NCBI RefSeq assembly: GCF_003047105.1
Contig: NZ_CP028475.1
Location: 1,364,001-1,428,000, forward strand
Origin: Celeribacter baekdonensis
Lineage (GTDB): Bacteria > Pseudomonadota > Alphaproteobacteria > Rhodobacterales > Rhodobacteraceae
Length of the DNA: 64,000 bases
Direction: 5' to 3'
Shown: positions 26,377 through 35,932 of the stretch, in pieces
Layout: each line of letters begins with the position of its first letter
Position numbering within the stretch: the first letter of the stretch is position 1
Position numbers and translations under genes: made by a program
Notes under the pieces: generated by a model
Told to the model about the DNA's origin: nothing
Database searches by the model: none
What the model saw: the letters and a program-made list of their open reading frames with translations, nothing else

Positions 26377-27678
26377 TTATTCCGCTGAACAGGCCGCCAC
26401 ATTGTTGGGATGCGTGGTCCAATTGGCATAGTCACCAACAGGTTTGCCCGTGCGTTCGTCCATCTCACCTTTGTCCAATGTTTTCATAGTGATACAGCCC
26501 TCAACCGGGCAGACATTGACGCACAGGTTACAGGCGACGCATTCGTCATCCATAACGGTGAACACCCGATCCGGCGACATCTCGATCGCTTGGTGCGAGG
26601 TATCTTCGCAGGCGGCATAGCAGCGCCCGCAATTGATGCAATCGTCCTGATTGATCACCGCTTTGGTCACGTGGTTGAGGTTGAGATATTGCCAATCGGT
26701 GACGTTTGGCACCGCACGGCCAGAGATCTCGGCCACAGAGCTGAAGCCCTTTTCATCCATATATTGCGACAGGCCGGAGATCATTTCTTCAACGATTTTA
26801 AAGCCATAGGTCATCGCAGCGGTACAGACCTGAACGTTCGATGCGCCCAAGGCAAGGAATTCCGCCGCGTCACGCCATGTGGTCACGCCGCCGATCCCCG
26901 AGATCGGCAGGTTTGCCGTGGCCGGATTGCGGGCAATCTCTGCGACCATGTTCAACGCAATCGGTTTGACCGCTGGGCCACAATAGCCGCCATGGGTGCC
27001 TTTGCCGTCGATCATCGGTTCGGGTGCAAAGCTGTCGAGGTTGACCGAGGTGATCGAATTGATCGTGTTGATCAAGGACACCGCATCCGCACCACCACGC
27101 AGTGCGGCTTCGGCGGGCAAAATGATATTGGTGATGTTCGGCGTCAGCTTGACGATCACCGGCAATCCGGTTGCCTCTTTGCACCAGCGCGTCACCATTT
27201 CGATATACTCGGGCACCTGCCCCACCGCCGCGCCCATACCGCGTTCAGCCATGCCATGCGGACAGCCAAAGTTCAGCTCGAAGCCGTCACAGCCGGTTTC
27301 GGCAATGCGCGGGATGATGCTTTTCCAACTTTCGGCATCACACGGCACCATGACCGAGGCAATCAGCGCCCGATCCGGGAAGTCCTTTTTGACGCGGGTC
27401 ATTTCCTCCAGATTCACCTCAAGCGGACGATCGGTGATCAGCTCGATATTGTTGAGGCCCAAAAGGCGGCGATCCGCGCCATGAATGGCCCCGTAACGCG
27501 GGCCGTTGACGTTGACCACGGGCGGGCCTTCTTCGCCCAGGGTTTTCCAAACCACCCCGCCCCATCCGGCCTCAAAGGCGCGGCGAACGTTGTATTCTTT
27601 GTCTGTGGGCGGCGCGGAGGCCAACCAAAACGGGTTCGGAGAGGTGATACCGCAGAATGTGCTTGTGAGATCGGCCAT
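26377..27678 (-). CDS. preA: NAD-dependent dihydropyrimidine dehydrogenase, catalytic subunit PreA
   Basis: 433 aa. FMN-binding TIM barrel of the dihydroorotate dehydrogenase type (residues ~1-320), followed by a two-cluster ferredoxin domain (CINCGRCYAACEDT and CVACNLCVNVCPVEGC). With PreT it reduces uracil and thymine to the dihydro forms using NADH, the first step of reductive pyrimidine catabolism. Starts three bases after preT, so the two are one operon; the hydrolytic steps are encoded at 21577-24387. Catalytic-loop motif NFGCPHGMAERGMG is intact. Confidence 0.95.
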   Translation of the reverse strand: MADLTSTFCGITSPNPFWLASAPPTDKEYNVRRAFEAGWGGVVWKTLGEEGPPVVNVNGPRYGAIHGADRRLLGLNNIELITDRPLEVNLEEMTRVKKDFPDRALIASVMVPCDAESWKSIIPRIAETGCDGFELNFGCPHGMAERGMGAAVGQVPEYIEMVTRWCKEATGLPVIVKLTPNITNIILPAEAALRGGADAVSLINTINSITSVNLDSFAPEPMIDGKGTHGGYCGPAVKPIALNMVAEIARNPATANLPISGIGGVTTWRDAAEFLALGASNVQVCTAAMTYGFKIVEEMISGLSQYMDEKGFSSVAEISGRAVPNVTDWQYLNLNHVTKAVINQDDCINCGRCYAACEDTSHQAIEMSPDRVFTVMDDECVACNLCVNVCPVEGCITMKTLDKGEMDERTGKPVGDYANWTTHPNNVAACSAE

Positions 27679-27681
27679 GTC

Positions 27682-29019
27682 TTAGCCCTCCATCAGGCTG
27701 GCGTGAATGTCTTCGGCCGCATCGCGACCCTCGGCAACGGCGGTGACGGTCAGGTCTTCGCCGCCAGAGGCACAATCGCCCCCGGCCCAAACTCCCGCCA
27801 TAGAGGTACGCCCCGTTGCGGATACGGCGATTTTGCCGCCTTCAATTTTAATCCCGTCTGGTACCCCCACAAGGGTCTGCCCGATGGCTTTAAACACCTG
27901 ATCGGCGGCCAGACGAAAGGTCTCGCCCGTGCCTGAGAGTGTGCCATCGACCTCTTGAGTGAATTCACATTCCATCTCGGCGCAGGCCCCATTGCCATGC
28001 ACGGCGACGGGGGCGGCATGATAGATGATCTGCACGCCTTTCGAGGTGGCAAGCTCTTGTTCATACACAGAGGCCGACATCCGGTCTTTGCCCCGGCGAT
28101 AGACGATGGTGACATTTTGTGCGCCCAAAAGTTTGGATTGCACGGCGGCGTCCACGGCGGTCATGCCGCCCCCGATCACCACCACATTGCGGCCCACAGG
28201 CAGGGTTGAGAGATCGGTGGATTGGCGCAGATCGGCGATGAAATCCACCGCATCCAAAACGCCGTCCTTGTCGACCCCCTCGGCCCGCAACGCATTGACG
28301 CCCGCAAGGCCAATGGCCAAAAACACCGCATCATAGGCCTCTTGCAGCGCAGCAAGCGTCAGCCCCTCGCCCAGTTTCTTGCCATGCTCGACGGTGATCC
28401 CGCCAATTTGCAGCACCCAATCGACCTCACTTTGGGCGAACCCGCCCGGCGCTTTGTAGGACGCGATGCCATATTCGTTGAGCCCGCCAGATTTCGGGCG
28501 CGCATCAAACATCACCACATCATGACCTTTCATCGCCAAACGATGCGCGGCGGACAGCCCCGCTGGCCCGGCCCCCACCACGGCAACGGTCTTGCCGGTG
28601 GCCTCTGCGCGGGTAAAGGGATGGGCATTTTTCGCCATCAGCGTGTCGGTGGCATAGCGTTGCAGCCGACCGATTTCGACCGGCTTGCCCTCTGCCTTTT
28701 CACGCACACAGGCCTCTTCGCACAGTGTCTCTGTCGGACAGACCCGCGCGCACATGCCACCCAGAATATTCTGTTCGAAAATCGTTTGGGCCGCCGCCTC
28801 CGGCGTTCCCGTCGCGATCTGGCGAATAAACAATGGCACGTCGATCGAGGTCGGACATGCGGTCATGCACGGCGCATCATGGCAAAAATAACACCGATCC
28901 GAGGCCACAAGCGCCTCATGATGGTCTAAAACCGGATGCAAATCGGAAAACTGTGCGGAATAGCTTTCCGCCGGCAGGCGCCCCGCAGCAATTGCGGGCG
29001 TCATCGGACTGTTGGACAT
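27682..29019 (-). CDS. preT: NAD-dependent dihydropyrimidine dehydrogenase, NADH-oxidising subunit PreT
   Basis: 445 aa GltD-like flavoprotein: N-terminal Fe-S region (CYFCHDAPCMTACPTSID, then CARVCPTETLCEEAC) at about residues 40-110, FAD motif VVGAGPAGLSAAH near 150 and NAD(H) motif VVIGGGMTAVDAA near 280. Takes electrons from NADH and passes them to PreA. First gene of the preTA operon; a 15-bp palindrome lies 67 bases upstream of its start. Together with hydA and the carbamoylase-type gene the pathway from uracil to beta-alanine is complete. Confidence 0.94.
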   Translation of the reverse strand: MSNSPMTPAIAAGRLPAESYSAQFSDLHPVLDHHEALVASDRCYFCHDAPCMTACPTSIDVPLFIRQIATGTPEAAAQTIFEQNILGGMCARVCPTETLCEEACVREKAEGKPVEIGRLQRYATDTLMAKNAHPFTRAEATGKTVAVVGAGPAGLSAAHRLAMKGHDVVMFDARPKSGGLNEYGIASYKAPGGFAQSEVDWVLQIGGITVEHGKKLGEGLTLAALQEAYDAVFLAIGLAGVNALRAEGVDKDGVLDAVDFIADLRQSTDLSTLPVGRNVVVIGGGMTAVDAAVQSKLLGAQNVTIVYRRGKDRMSASVYEQELATSKGVQIIYHAAPVAVHGNGACAEMECEFTQEVDGTLSGTGETFRLAADQVFKAIGQTLVGVPDGIKIEGGKIAVSATGRTSMAGVWAGGDCASGGEDLTVTAVAEGRDAAEDIHASLMEG

Positions 29020-29085
29020 CGGGCTCGCTCCCTGTTAGCTGGCTTTTGTTGGTCTCAGGGTGGCAGGGTTGATTTTTTTATCAAG

Positions 29086-29100
29086 TGGTAAAATTTACCA
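29086..29100. promoter_or_regulatory. 15-bp palindrome upstream of preTA
   Basis: TGGTAAA-A-TTTACCA, perfect seven-base arms about one central base, 67-81 bases before the preT start. It is not a RutR box, so a second regulator of preTA is suggested. An adjacent looser dyad TTGAT-N6-ATCAA spans 29069-29084. Confidence 0.5.
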
Positions 29101-29299
29101 TCTCGTCATTTTCGAACCTTTCAGACCTCTCACGCCAAAGAATGATGCGCGAACGCCCAAATCATAGGCAAAGTTTGCGGCACTCCCCCGTGATCCCGGA
29201 CCGATATCGGGTTTTCACGCAGCGTAACAACGCCTATATACGAACGATATGAACAACAGCCCGCTTTTAATGACGGGCGGCAGAAACCGAGTTGAACAC

Positions 29300-29782
29300 A
29301 TGACCAAGCAAAACGACGCCGACGTGGCTTTCATTCAGGCTCTCGCCGAACTGCTGACCGCAAATGACCTCACAGAAGTGGAAGTCATGCGCGAATATGG
29401 CGACAACGACAGCCTCAATGTCCGTGTCAGCCGCGCCCAACCGCAGATGATTCAGACGGTCACCGCACCGGCCCCTGTGGCCGCAGCACCCGCCGCCGCT
29501 GCAGTGGCCGCCCCGGCTGTGGCCACCGCAGCCGATCCGGCCAATGATCCAAACGCTCTGGCCTCCCCAATGGTGGGCACCGCCTATCTGGCGGCGGAAC
29601 CGGGCGCGGCCCCTTTCGCAAAAATCGGCGATCAGGTGTCTGAGGGTCAAACCGTTTTGATCATCGAAGCAATGAAAACCATGAACCACATCCCGGCGCC
29701 GAAATCCGGCACCGTCAAACGCATCCTCGTCGAAGATGGCACACCGGTCGAATTCGGCGCTCCGCTGATGATCATCGAATAA
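29300..29782 (+). CDS. accB: Biotin carboxyl carrier protein of acetyl-CoA carboxylase
   Basis: 160 aa. N-terminal AccB region (DADVAFIQALAELLTANDLTEVEV), an Ala/Pro-rich flexible linker (residues ~60-85) and the C-terminal biotinyl domain with EAMKTMN, biotin attached to Lys126. The start at 29300 fits the family; two in-frame upstream starts lack ribosome binding sites too, so the exact start is not certain. Twelve bases before accC, the usual accBC pair supplying malonyl-CoA for fatty acid synthesis. Confidence 0.94.
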   Translation: MTKQNDADVAFIQALAELLTANDLTEVEVMREYGDNDSLNVRVSRAQPQMIQTVTAPAPVAAAPAAAAVAAPAVATAADPANDPNALASPMVGTAYLAAEPGAAPFAKIGDQVSEGQTVLIIEAMKTMNHIPAPKSGTVKRILVEDGTPVEFGAPLMIIE

Positions 29783-29794
29783 GGGATCTGATCC

Positions 29795-31141
29795 ATGTTC
29801 GATAAAATCCTCATCGCCAACCGCGGCGAGATTGCCCTTCGGGTGATCCGCGCCTGTCGCGAGATGGGCATCCAATCCGTCGCGGTGCATTCCACCGCCG
29901 ACGCGGATGCAATGCATGTGCGCATGGCCGACGAAGCCGTCTGTATCGGGCCAAATTCGTCGACCCTCTCCTATCTCTCCTTCCCCGCGATCATTGCCGC
30001 CTGTGAAATCACCGGCGCGCAGGCGATCCACCCCGGCTATGGTTTTCTCTCTGAAAACGCCGCTTTTGTGCAGATCGTCGAAGATCACGGGCTGAGTTTC
30101 ATCGGGCCGTCGGCGGAACACATCCGTCAGATGGGCGACAAAATCACCGCCAAAGAGACCGCCGAACGCTTGGGTATTCCCATTGTTCCCGGCTCCAAAG
30201 GCGGTGTGCCGGACGTGGAAAGCGCCAAAAAAGCCGCAGCTGAGATGGGCTATCCGGTCATCATCAAAGCCACCGCCGGTGGTGGCGGGCGCGGCATGAA
30301 AGTGGCGCTCAGTGAGGCCGATCTTGAGGTCGCCTTCCGCACCGCACGCTCCGAATCCAAAGCCGCCTTTGGCAATGACGAGGTCTATATGGAGAAATAT
30401 CTCCAAAAGCCGCGTCACATCGAAGTGCAGGTGTTTGGCGATGGTCAAGGCGGTGGTGTCCACTTGGGCGAACGCGATTGTTCGCTGCAACGGCGCCACC
30501 AAAAAGTGTTCGAAGAGGCCCCCGGCCCCTCGATTTCCGCCGAAGAACGCGCCCGCATTGGCGGCATCTGCGCCAAGGCCATCGCTGAGATGGGTTACAA
30601 AGGCGCGGGCACCATCGAGTTCCTCTATGAGGATGGCGAGTTCTATTTCATCGAAATGAACACCCGCCTTCAGGTTGAGCACCCGGTGACCGAAGCGATT
30701 TTCCGCCAAGACCTTGTGCGCGAACAGATTCGCGTGGCTGCGGGTGAAAAACTGTCCTTCACCCAAGAGGATTTGCTGCTCGATGGTCATGCCATTGAGG
30801 TGCGGATCAACGCCGAAAAACTGCCAAATTTCACCCCCTGCCCCGGCAAAATCACCCAATATCACGCCCCCGGCGGTCTGGGTGTGCGGATGGATTCGGC
30901 GCTGTATGACGGCTATACGATCCCGCCTTATTACGACAGTTTGATTGGCAAATTGATCGTGCATGGTCGCGACCGTCCCGAAGCCTTGGCACGGCTCAAA
31001 CGTGCTTTGGGTGAGTTGATCGTCGACGGTGTCGACACCACAATCCCGCTGTTTCACGCCCTTCTCGAAGAAAAAGACGTGCAAACAGGTGATTACAACA
31101 TCCATTGGCTCGAAAAATGGCTTGAAACCAATCTCGGCTAA
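29795..31141 (+). CDS. accC: Biotin carboxylase subunit of acetyl-CoA carboxylase
   Basis: 448 aa, standard length. ATP-grasp enzyme that carboxylates the biotin of AccB. N-terminal [19 protein letters not shown], glycine-rich ATP loop [12 protein letters not shown] near residue 160, ATP-grasp metal residues in [26 protein letters not shown] near 276-296. Directly follows accB and ends in a strong terminator. Confidence 0.97.
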   Translation: MFDKILIANRGEIALRVIRACREMGIQSVAVHSTADADAMHVRMADEAVCIGPNSSTLSYLSFPAIIAACEITGAQAIHPGYGFLSENAAFVQIVEDHGLSFIGPSAEHIRQMGDKITAKETAERLGIPIVPGSKGGVPDVESAKKAAAEMGYPVIIKATAGGGGRGMKVALSEADLEVAFRTARSESKAAFGNDEVYMEKYLQKPRHIEVQVFGDGQGGGVHLGERDCSLQRRHQKVFEEAPGPSISAEERARIGGICAKAIAEMGYKGAGTIEFLYEDGEFYFIEMNTRLQVEHPVTEAIFRQDLVREQIRVAAGEKLSFTQEDLLLDGHAIEVRINAEKLPNFTPCPGKITQYHAPGGLGVRMDSALYDGYTIPPYYDSLIGKLIVHGRDRPEALARLKRALGELIVDGVDTTIPLFHALLEEKDVQTGDYNIHWLEKWLETNLG

Positions 31142-31161
31142 GCTCTTTCGATCATGTCTAA

Positions 31162-31197
31162 AAAAGGCCGCACCCCATGGGAGTGCGGCCTTTTCTT
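31162..31197 (+). terminator. Rho-independent terminator of accBC
   Basis: AAAAGGCCGCAC pairs with GTGCGGCCTTTT (12 bp, nine-base loop) followed by CTTTT, starting 20 bases after the accC stop. It also shows that the aat gene does not start at 31154. Confidence 0.92.
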
Positions 31198-31225
31198 TTA
31201 CCCAAACCCACGCCAAAGTCAGCCC

Positions 31226-31870
31226 ATGGATCACCTTGCCCTCACCCCAGAGCTTATCTTGCAAGCCTATGCCAATGGCGTGTTTCCCATGGCCGAGGGA
31301 CGCGACGATGATGAAATTTTTTGGGTCGATCCGCGCGAGCGTGGAATCATTCCGCTGGAGGGGTTTCACATCTCCCGCTCTTTGGCCAAAGTGATCCGCT
31401 CTGGCCGCTTTCGCGTCACCTTTAACCAAGATTTCAAAGGCGTCATGGAAGGCTGTGCCGATCGTGACGAGACTTGGATCAACGCCACGATTTTTGACCT
31501 CTATGGCCAGCTGCACGAGAGGGGGTTTGGGCATTCCTTGGAAATTTGGCAGGATGAGCGGTTGGTCGGCGGCACCTATGGCTTGGCGCTTGGCACCGCG
31601 TTTTTTGGCGAAAGCATGTTTTCGCGCGCGCCGAATGCCTCAAAAGTCGCGCTGTCCTATATGGTCGCCCGCCTCAAACGCACCGGATTTACCCTGTTTG
31701 ACACGCAATTCCTGACACCGCATCTGGCCTCACTTGGCGGGATCGAAATCCCACGCGCCAAGTATCGAGACATGCTGAGAAAAGCGTTAGAGGCGCGCGC
31801 CGACATCACCGCGCTGACGCGAGAGTTGACGCCTCAGGACGTGGTGCAGGACAGCGGCCAAATGTCGTAA
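31226..31870 (+). CDS. aat: Leucyl/phenylalanyl-tRNA--protein transferase
   Basis: 214 aa. Adds Leu or Phe from charged tRNA to N-terminal Lys/Arg of proteins, creating N-degrons for ClpS/ClpAP. Family pattern: LILQAYANGVFPMAEG at the N-terminus, IFWVDPRERGIIPL, ETWINATIFDLYGQLHERGFGHSLE and GLALGTAFFGESMFSR. The ATG at 31226 is chosen because an earlier in-frame ATG lies inside the accBC terminator. Its last 37 bases overlap the end of the convergent DUF2155 gene. Confidence 0.94.
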   Translation: MDHLALTPELILQAYANGVFPMAEGRDDDEIFWVDPRERGIIPLEGFHISRSLAKVIRSGRFRVTFNQDFKGVMEGCADRDETWINATIFDLYGQLHERGFGHSLEIWQDERLVGGTYGLALGTAFFGESMFSRAPNASKVALSYMVARLKRTGFTLFDTQFLTPHLASLGGIEIPRAKYRDMLRKALEARADITALTRELTPQDVVQDSGQMS

Positions 31871-32373
31871 CGCTGATGGTCCATTGCGTTCAACGCCGGG
31901 CTTGAGGCCACCATCCAGCCGGAAAAGGCCGGGGCCTCCATGCCCTCGACACGCACCACGAGATAGGCATAGGCATCGCCCGACGGGTTGCCTTTGGGCG
32001 AGCGACAATCGCCCAAAAACACCTGAATGCGACCAAAATTGGCGGTGCCACCAACATCAAGCGACAGATCTTCCACTGCCCCTGTGAGCTTATCCAACGC
32101 ACGGACCGTGGCTCCTGAGCCAGACACCACCTCTTCTTGCAATTCGGTGGTGATGTCTTGCAATTCCTGTTGGTAACCGTCGTTGGGCAGGCTTTGCAGA
32201 TCTTCAAGCGACAAGCCCCCCGTGCCAAACCCGGCCACATCACCGTCATCCAAAGGCGTGATCACAATGGAATCCAGACCGGTTTCCAGATCATCACCAA
32301 ATCCGGCCTCTTGCGCCATGACCGGCGTCGCGAGTGACAGAATAAGGATCAGGGTCGGAAAGGCACGTCTCAT
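31834..32373 (-). CDS. DUF2155 exported protein
   Basis: 179 aa with a signal peptide (MRRAFPTLILILSLATPVMAQ). The C-terminal ~95 residues are the DUF2155 domain (ATVRALDKLTGAVEDL ... RIQVFLGDCR ... FSGWMVASSPALNAMDHQRYDIW). The family is confined mostly to alphaproteobacteria and has no known activity. Start overlaps the stop of the MlaD-like gene by four bases (ATGA), so it is coupled to it. The 3' end overlaps aat on the opposite strand. Confidence 0.88.
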   Translation of the reverse strand: MRRAFPTLILILSLATPVMAQEAGFGDDLETGLDSIVITPLDDGDVAGFGTGGLSLEDLQSLPNDGYQQELQDITTELQEEVVSGSGATVRALDKLTGAVEDLSLDVGGTANFGRIQVFLGDCRSPKGNPSGDAYAYLVVRVEGMEAPAFSGWMVASSPALNAMDHQRYDIWPLSCTTS

Positions 32374-32846
32374 TCTGTGCTGCTCCCAGAGTCGCTTCCT
32401 GTGTCGCTTCCTGTGACGAATTTCAACATCAGGTTGATCAGGCTGACCGAGCCCTGGGTGTCAGCGATCACTTGGCCATCTTCAAAATTGAACATCGAGC
32501 CGCCGGGCACAAGCTCGACAAAATTACCGCCCAAGAGACCCTCCGACGAGATCAAAGCGGCAGTGTCGTCGGGCAAGGCCACGGATTTATCAAGCGTGAG
32601 CTGCGCCTCGGCACGATACGTCTCGGGATTGAGGTCCAGTGCGGTCACTGTACCGATTTTCACGCCGGCCAGACGCACATCCGTGCCAGAGCCAATGCCC
32701 TCGGCCGAACGAAAAGAGGCCGTGAGGTGATAGTCATCCGTGGCCCCGGAGGCAAAGCCCGTGACTTGTCCCGCATATATGAGAAAGCCCAAAGCGAGGG
32801 CGACAACACCCGCGCCAACGGCGACTTCTGTCGTGTTTTCAGACAT
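32370..32846 (-). CDS. mlaD: MlaD-like lipid-binding MCE protein
   Basis: 158 aa. One N-terminal membrane anchor (VGAGVVALALGFLIYAGQVTGF), then a single MCE domain (residues ~40-125: YHLTASFRSAEGIGSGTDVRLAGVKIGTVTALDL ... LLGGNFVELVPG) and a short Ser/Gly/Asp tail. MlaD is the periplasmic component of the MlaFEDB phospholipid transporter that keeps outer-membrane asymmetry. mlaE and mlaF are not adjacent; instead it sits with NDUFA12 and DUF2155, an arrangement seen in alphaproteobacteria. Confidence 0.88.
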   Translation of the reverse strand: MSENTTEVAVGAGVVALALGFLIYAGQVTGFASGATDDYHLTASFRSAEGIGSGTDVRLAGVKIGTVTALDLNPETYRAEAQLTLDKSVALPDDTAALISSEGLLGGNFVELVPGGSMFNFEDGQVIADTQGSVSLINLMLKFVTGSDTGSDSGSSTE

Positions 32847-32887
32847 ACATGGTCCGCCCTTGTTCAGGTTGCTGCGGGTCCGGCGCC

Positions 32888-33271
32888 TTATTCAGGCTGC
32901 CAAGCCTCATAATCCTGACGCACGACCGGGTTGACCTTGCGGATCGAGCCCGCAGGCGCGTAGGCCGCGATGGTGCCGGTGAGGTTTTCGACATGGGGTT
33001 TTTCCCAAGTCTTGTGCTCAAGCGCCTCATGGCCCGGGTGGTTGGCAAACGTGTGGTGCAGCCAGCCATGCCAATCAGGATTGACGCGGGAGGCCTCGAC
33101 CTCACCATTGAAAATCACCCAGCGGCGGCTGTCATCTTCATTGCGGAAATAGAAATTGCCTTGGGCGTCTTCGCCGACCTTGATGCCATGGCGCCAGGTG
33201 AACAATTGAGTGCCAATGGTTTGGCCCTTCCACCAGACAAGTGCGCGCAGGACAGTGTTCACGATACCCAT
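32888..33271 (-). CDS. NADH:ubiquinone oxidoreductase NDUFA12 (B17.2)-like subunit
   Basis: 127 aa. Homologue of the mitochondrial complex I accessory subunit NDUFA12, present in alphaproteobacteria: TQLFTWRHGIKVGEDAQGNFYF near the start and RRWVIFNGEVEASRVNPDWHGWLHHT in the middle. It binds the peripheral arm of complex I and aids its assembly or stability. The ATG at 33271 (MGIVNTVL) is preferred to an in-frame GTG at 33283. The main complex I genes are not in this window; the Mrp-Nuo-like cluster at 53-64 kb is a different enzyme. Confidence 0.92.
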   Translation of the reverse strand: MGIVNTVLRALVWWKGQTIGTQLFTWRHGIKVGEDAQGNFYFRNEDDSRRWVIFNGEVEASRVNPDWHGWLHHTFANHPGHEALEHKTWEKPHVENLTGTIAAYAPAGSIRKVNPVVRQDYEAWQPE

Positions 33272-33379
33272 GGATCCGGTCACCTTTCGTAATTCGCTTG
33301 TCGCAATCTATGACCCATCCGCACGCCAAGGTCCAGAGGGCAGCAGCCTGTGCCGGGCGAGTTTTCGCCGCAGGAGGCC

Positions 33380-33416
33380 AAAAAATCGCCCCCCGCCTCA
33401 CGCGGAGACAGGGGGC
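33380..33416 (-). terminator. Terminator of clpX
   Basis: On the minus strand GCCCCC ... CCGC-loop-GCGG ... GGGGGC followed by GATTTTTT, 28 bases after the clpX stop. Confidence 0.75.
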
Positions 33417-33443
33417 AAATGTCAGCACAGAAGGATCAGCGGA

Positions 33444-34709
33444 TCAGGCTGTCGCTTCCTTGGTCTTTTCATCCGAGTAGATCATCAACGGCTTGGCCGC
33501 GGACATGACAGCATCCTCGTTCACAACAACTTCGGTGACATTTTCCATACCCGGAAGCTCGAACATGGTGTCAAGCAGGATGTCTTCGAGGATTGAGCGC
33601 AGACCGCGCGCACCGGTTTTACGCTCGATCGCACGTTTCGCGATGGAGGTCAGCGCATCCTCGGTGAAGGTCAGCTTGGCATTTTCCAACTCGAACAGAC
33701 GCTGGTATTGTTTCACCAAAGCGTTCTTAGGCTGGCTCAAGATGGTGACCAAAGCGTCCTCATCCAAATCTTCGAGCGTTGCCAGAACCGGCAAACGACC
33801 AACGAATTCAGGGATCAGACCGAATTTCAACAGGTCTTCCGGCTCGAGCTGTTTGAACATCTCGCCGACGCCTTTGTCTTCGTCATTTTTCACATCCGCG
33901 CCAAACCCCATCGCGGTGCCTTTGTTGCGCTGCGCGATGATCCGGTCGAGACCGGCAAAGGCACCGCCGCAGATGAACAGGATGTTGGTGGTGTCCACTT
34001 GCAGGAATTCCTGCTGCGGATGCTTACGCCCACCCTGCGGCGGCACGGAGGCCACGGTGCCTTCCATGATTTTCAGCAAAGCCTGTTGCACGCCCTCGCC
34101 CGACACATCGCGGGTGATCGAAGGATTGTCAGATTTGCGGGTGATTTTGTCGACTTCATCGATGTAGACGATGCCGCGCTGCGCCCGCTCAACATTGTAT
34201 TCAGAGGCCTGCAGCAGTTTCAGGATGATGTTTTCGACATCCTCCCCAACATAGCCCGCCTCGGTCAGCGTGGTCGCATCGGCCATGGTGAAAGGCACGT
34301 CGAGAATACGCGCAAGTGTTTGCGCCAAAAGGGTTTTCCCGCAACCTGTCGGACCGATCAAAAGGATGTTCGACTTCGACAACTCGATGTCGCCATTGCC
34401 TTTGGCCGCGTGGTTGAGACGTTTGTAATGGTTATGAACCGCCACAGACAACACGCGTTTCGCTGTCGCCTGACCGATCACATAATCATCAAGCACCTGA
34501 CAAATATCGCGCGGGGCAGGCACGCCCTCCGAGGATTTCAGACCGGAGGATTTGGTTTCCTCGCGAATGATATCCATGCACAGTTCGACACATTCGTCAC
34601 AGATGAAAACGGTTGGGCCCGCAATCAATTTGCGCACCTCGTGCTGGCTCTTACCGCAGAACGAGCAGTAAAGCGTGTTTTTGCTGTCACTACTGGACGA
34701 ATTGCTCAT
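33444..34709 (-). CDS. clpX: ATP-dependent Clp protease ATP-binding subunit ClpX
   Basis: 421-aa AAA+ unfoldase. N-terminal zinc-binding domain ([11 protein letters not shown] ... CDECVELC), Walker A GPTGCGKT about residue 118, Walker [11 protein letters not shown] about 180, and the ClpP-docking loop as MGF in [10 protein letters not shown], where most species have IGF. Recognises ssrA-tagged and other substrates and feeds them to ClpP. Start is the ATG at 34709 (MSNSSSS). Lies 247 bases downstream of clpP, the standard order. Confidence 0.98.
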   Translation of the reverse strand: MSNSSSSDSKNTLYCSFCGKSQHEVRKLIAGPTVFICDECVELCMDIIREETKSSGLKSSEGVPAPRDICQVLDDYVIGQATAKRVLSVAVHNHYKRLNHAAKGNGDIELSKSNILLIGPTGCGKTLLAQTLARILDVPFTMADATTLTEAGYVGEDVENIILKLLQASEYNVERAQRGIVYIDEVDKITRKSDNPSITRDVSGEGVQQALLKIMEGTVASVPPQGGRKHPQQEFLQVDTTNILFICGGAFAGLDRIIAQRNKGTAMGFGADVKNDEDKGVGEMFKQLEPEDLLKFGLIPEFVGRLPVLATLEDLDEDALVTILSQPKNALVKQYQRLFELENAKLTFTEDALTSIAKRAIERKTGARGLRSILEDILLDTMFELPGMENVTEVVVNEDAVMSAAKPLMIYSDEKTKEATA

Positions 34710-34922
34710 CACATTCCCCTAAGGGCCCGGAACTGGGCCGTCTTGATAAATCTGGTTGAGCCCCATTTGGCGCTCAACTTTGCCCTGATATAGCCGCCCC
34801 AAAAGGGGCCGCCCATTGCCCTTGTTCCCCTGAGTGTAAGACAGCGATTTTTCGGGCACAATGGCAAAATCCCGATCGCACTTAACGGCCGTGCGAGGCC
34901 AATGGCCCCGCGCCCAATCAGC

Positions 34923-34936
34923 CTGGATGCATCCAG
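34923..34936. promoter_or_regulatory. 14-bp palindrome CTGGATGCATCCAG between clpP and clpX
   Basis: Perfect inverted repeat 20 bases past the clpP stop in the clpP-clpX gap. Could be an operator for a separate clpX promoter or a transcript hairpin; no assignment. Confidence 0.35.
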
Positions 34937-34956
34937 ACCGATCAGAGCCTGTGGTC

Positions 34957-35580
34957 TTACTCTTCCGGCACCGCGCGGCTTTCGACGATTTCGTCGATCA
35001 GGCCGAAGGCTTTGGCATCTTCCGGCGACATGAAATTGTCGCGCTCAAGCGCATCCACCACGGTGTCCATGGTTTGACCCGTGTGCTTGACATAGATCTC
35101 ATTCAGGCGATCTTTGAGCTTCTGCGTCTCTTTGGCGTGGATCATGATGTCCGTCGCCTGACCTTGGTAGCCACCGGAGGGCTGGTGCACCATGACGCGC
35201 GAATTGGGCAGCGAGAACCGCATGCCTTTTTCGCCCGCAGTCAACAAAAGAGAGCCCATCGACGCCGCCTGCCCCATCACAAGGGTCGACACTTTCGGGC
35301 GGATATATTGCATCGTGTCATAGATCGACAGACCGGAGGTGACGACGCCACCCGGGCTGTTGATATACATCGCGATTTCTTTTTTCGGGTTCTCGGCCTC
35401 AAGGAACAAAAGCTGGGCACAGATCAGCGACGACATGCCGTCATGCACCGGACCGTTGAGGAAAATGATCCGCTCTTTGAGCAGGCGCGAGAAAATATCA
35501 TAGGCCCGTTCGCCACGGCTGGTCTGTTCAACGACCATGGGAACGAGGGTATTCATGTAGGTATCAATCGGGTCTTTCAT
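34957..35580 (-). CDS. clpP: ATP-dependent Clp protease proteolytic subunit ClpP
   Basis: 207 aa, typical. Serine protease that forms the tetradecameric chamber for ClpX/ClpA. Catalytic triad Ser107 (GQAASMGS), His132 (VMVHQPSGG) and Asp181 (ERDNFMS). N-terminal residues ([20 protein letters not shown]) correspond to the propeptide and axial loop. Upstream of clpX on the same strand. Confidence 0.98.
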   Translation of the reverse strand: MKDPIDTYMNTLVPMVVEQTSRGERAYDIFSRLLKERIIFLNGPVHDGMSSLICAQLLFLEAENPKKEIAMYINSPGGVVTSGLSIYDTMQYIRPKVSTLVMGQAASMGSLLLTAGEKGMRFSLPNSRVMVHQPSGGYQGQATDIMIHAKETQKLKDRLNEIYVKHTGQTMDTVVDALERDNFMSPEDAKAFGLIDEIVESRAVPEE

Positions 35581-35932
35581 ATACGCCTGCCTATTGCTTC
35601 TATGTGAGGTGTTAGCGCGGAAGTGTTACTTGAGTCTTAGTGTCGGACCGATGGGGCTGCAAGGGCACCCGGCTCTCAGATCGTCTATGCGACAGTCCGC
35701 AGGGGCACCCTCCGCCCAAAAGCCCCCTATGGAATAGTCATTTTTTCCTTTTGTATCAAATGGATGATAAAATCGCCACAGGCGATTTTGCACAGGCGCA
35801 CAGATGTGTGATTTTGCTGTGTTGCCAGTTTACCTCAAATTTCGATAAAATTTTAGGCAAAGTCTTCCAATCATCCACCGCGACTTGCGCCCCGCAATCT
35901 GCCAATCTGCGCCCCGCGCGCCGCCAGAGAAG
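35581..35932. other. Intergenic region upstream of clpP
   Basis: 352 bases containing the clpP promoter region and, nearer the DUF1513 gene, a 9-bp terminator hairpin. No gene is supported; the open frames here are short and lack coding character. Confidence 0.5.
35769..35789 (-). terminator. Terminator of the imelysin operon
   Basis: AAAATCGCC / GGCGATTTT, nine perfect pairs with a three-base loop, then TTATC in the direction of the minus-strand operon that ends at 35933. Symmetric, so it may also act on the other strand. Confidence 0.7.

Noticed and set aside
26410..27936. 508-codon open frame on the plus strand
   Set aside because: Antisense to preA and the end of preT; no independent coding evidence.
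29069..29084. TTGAT...ATCAA as an FNR box upstream of preTA
   Set aside because: The spacer is six bases, not four, so it does not match an FNR site.
29267..31534. 755-codon open frame on the minus strand
   Set aside because: Antisense to accB and accC, which are unmistakable; no ribosome binding site and mirror-frame composition.
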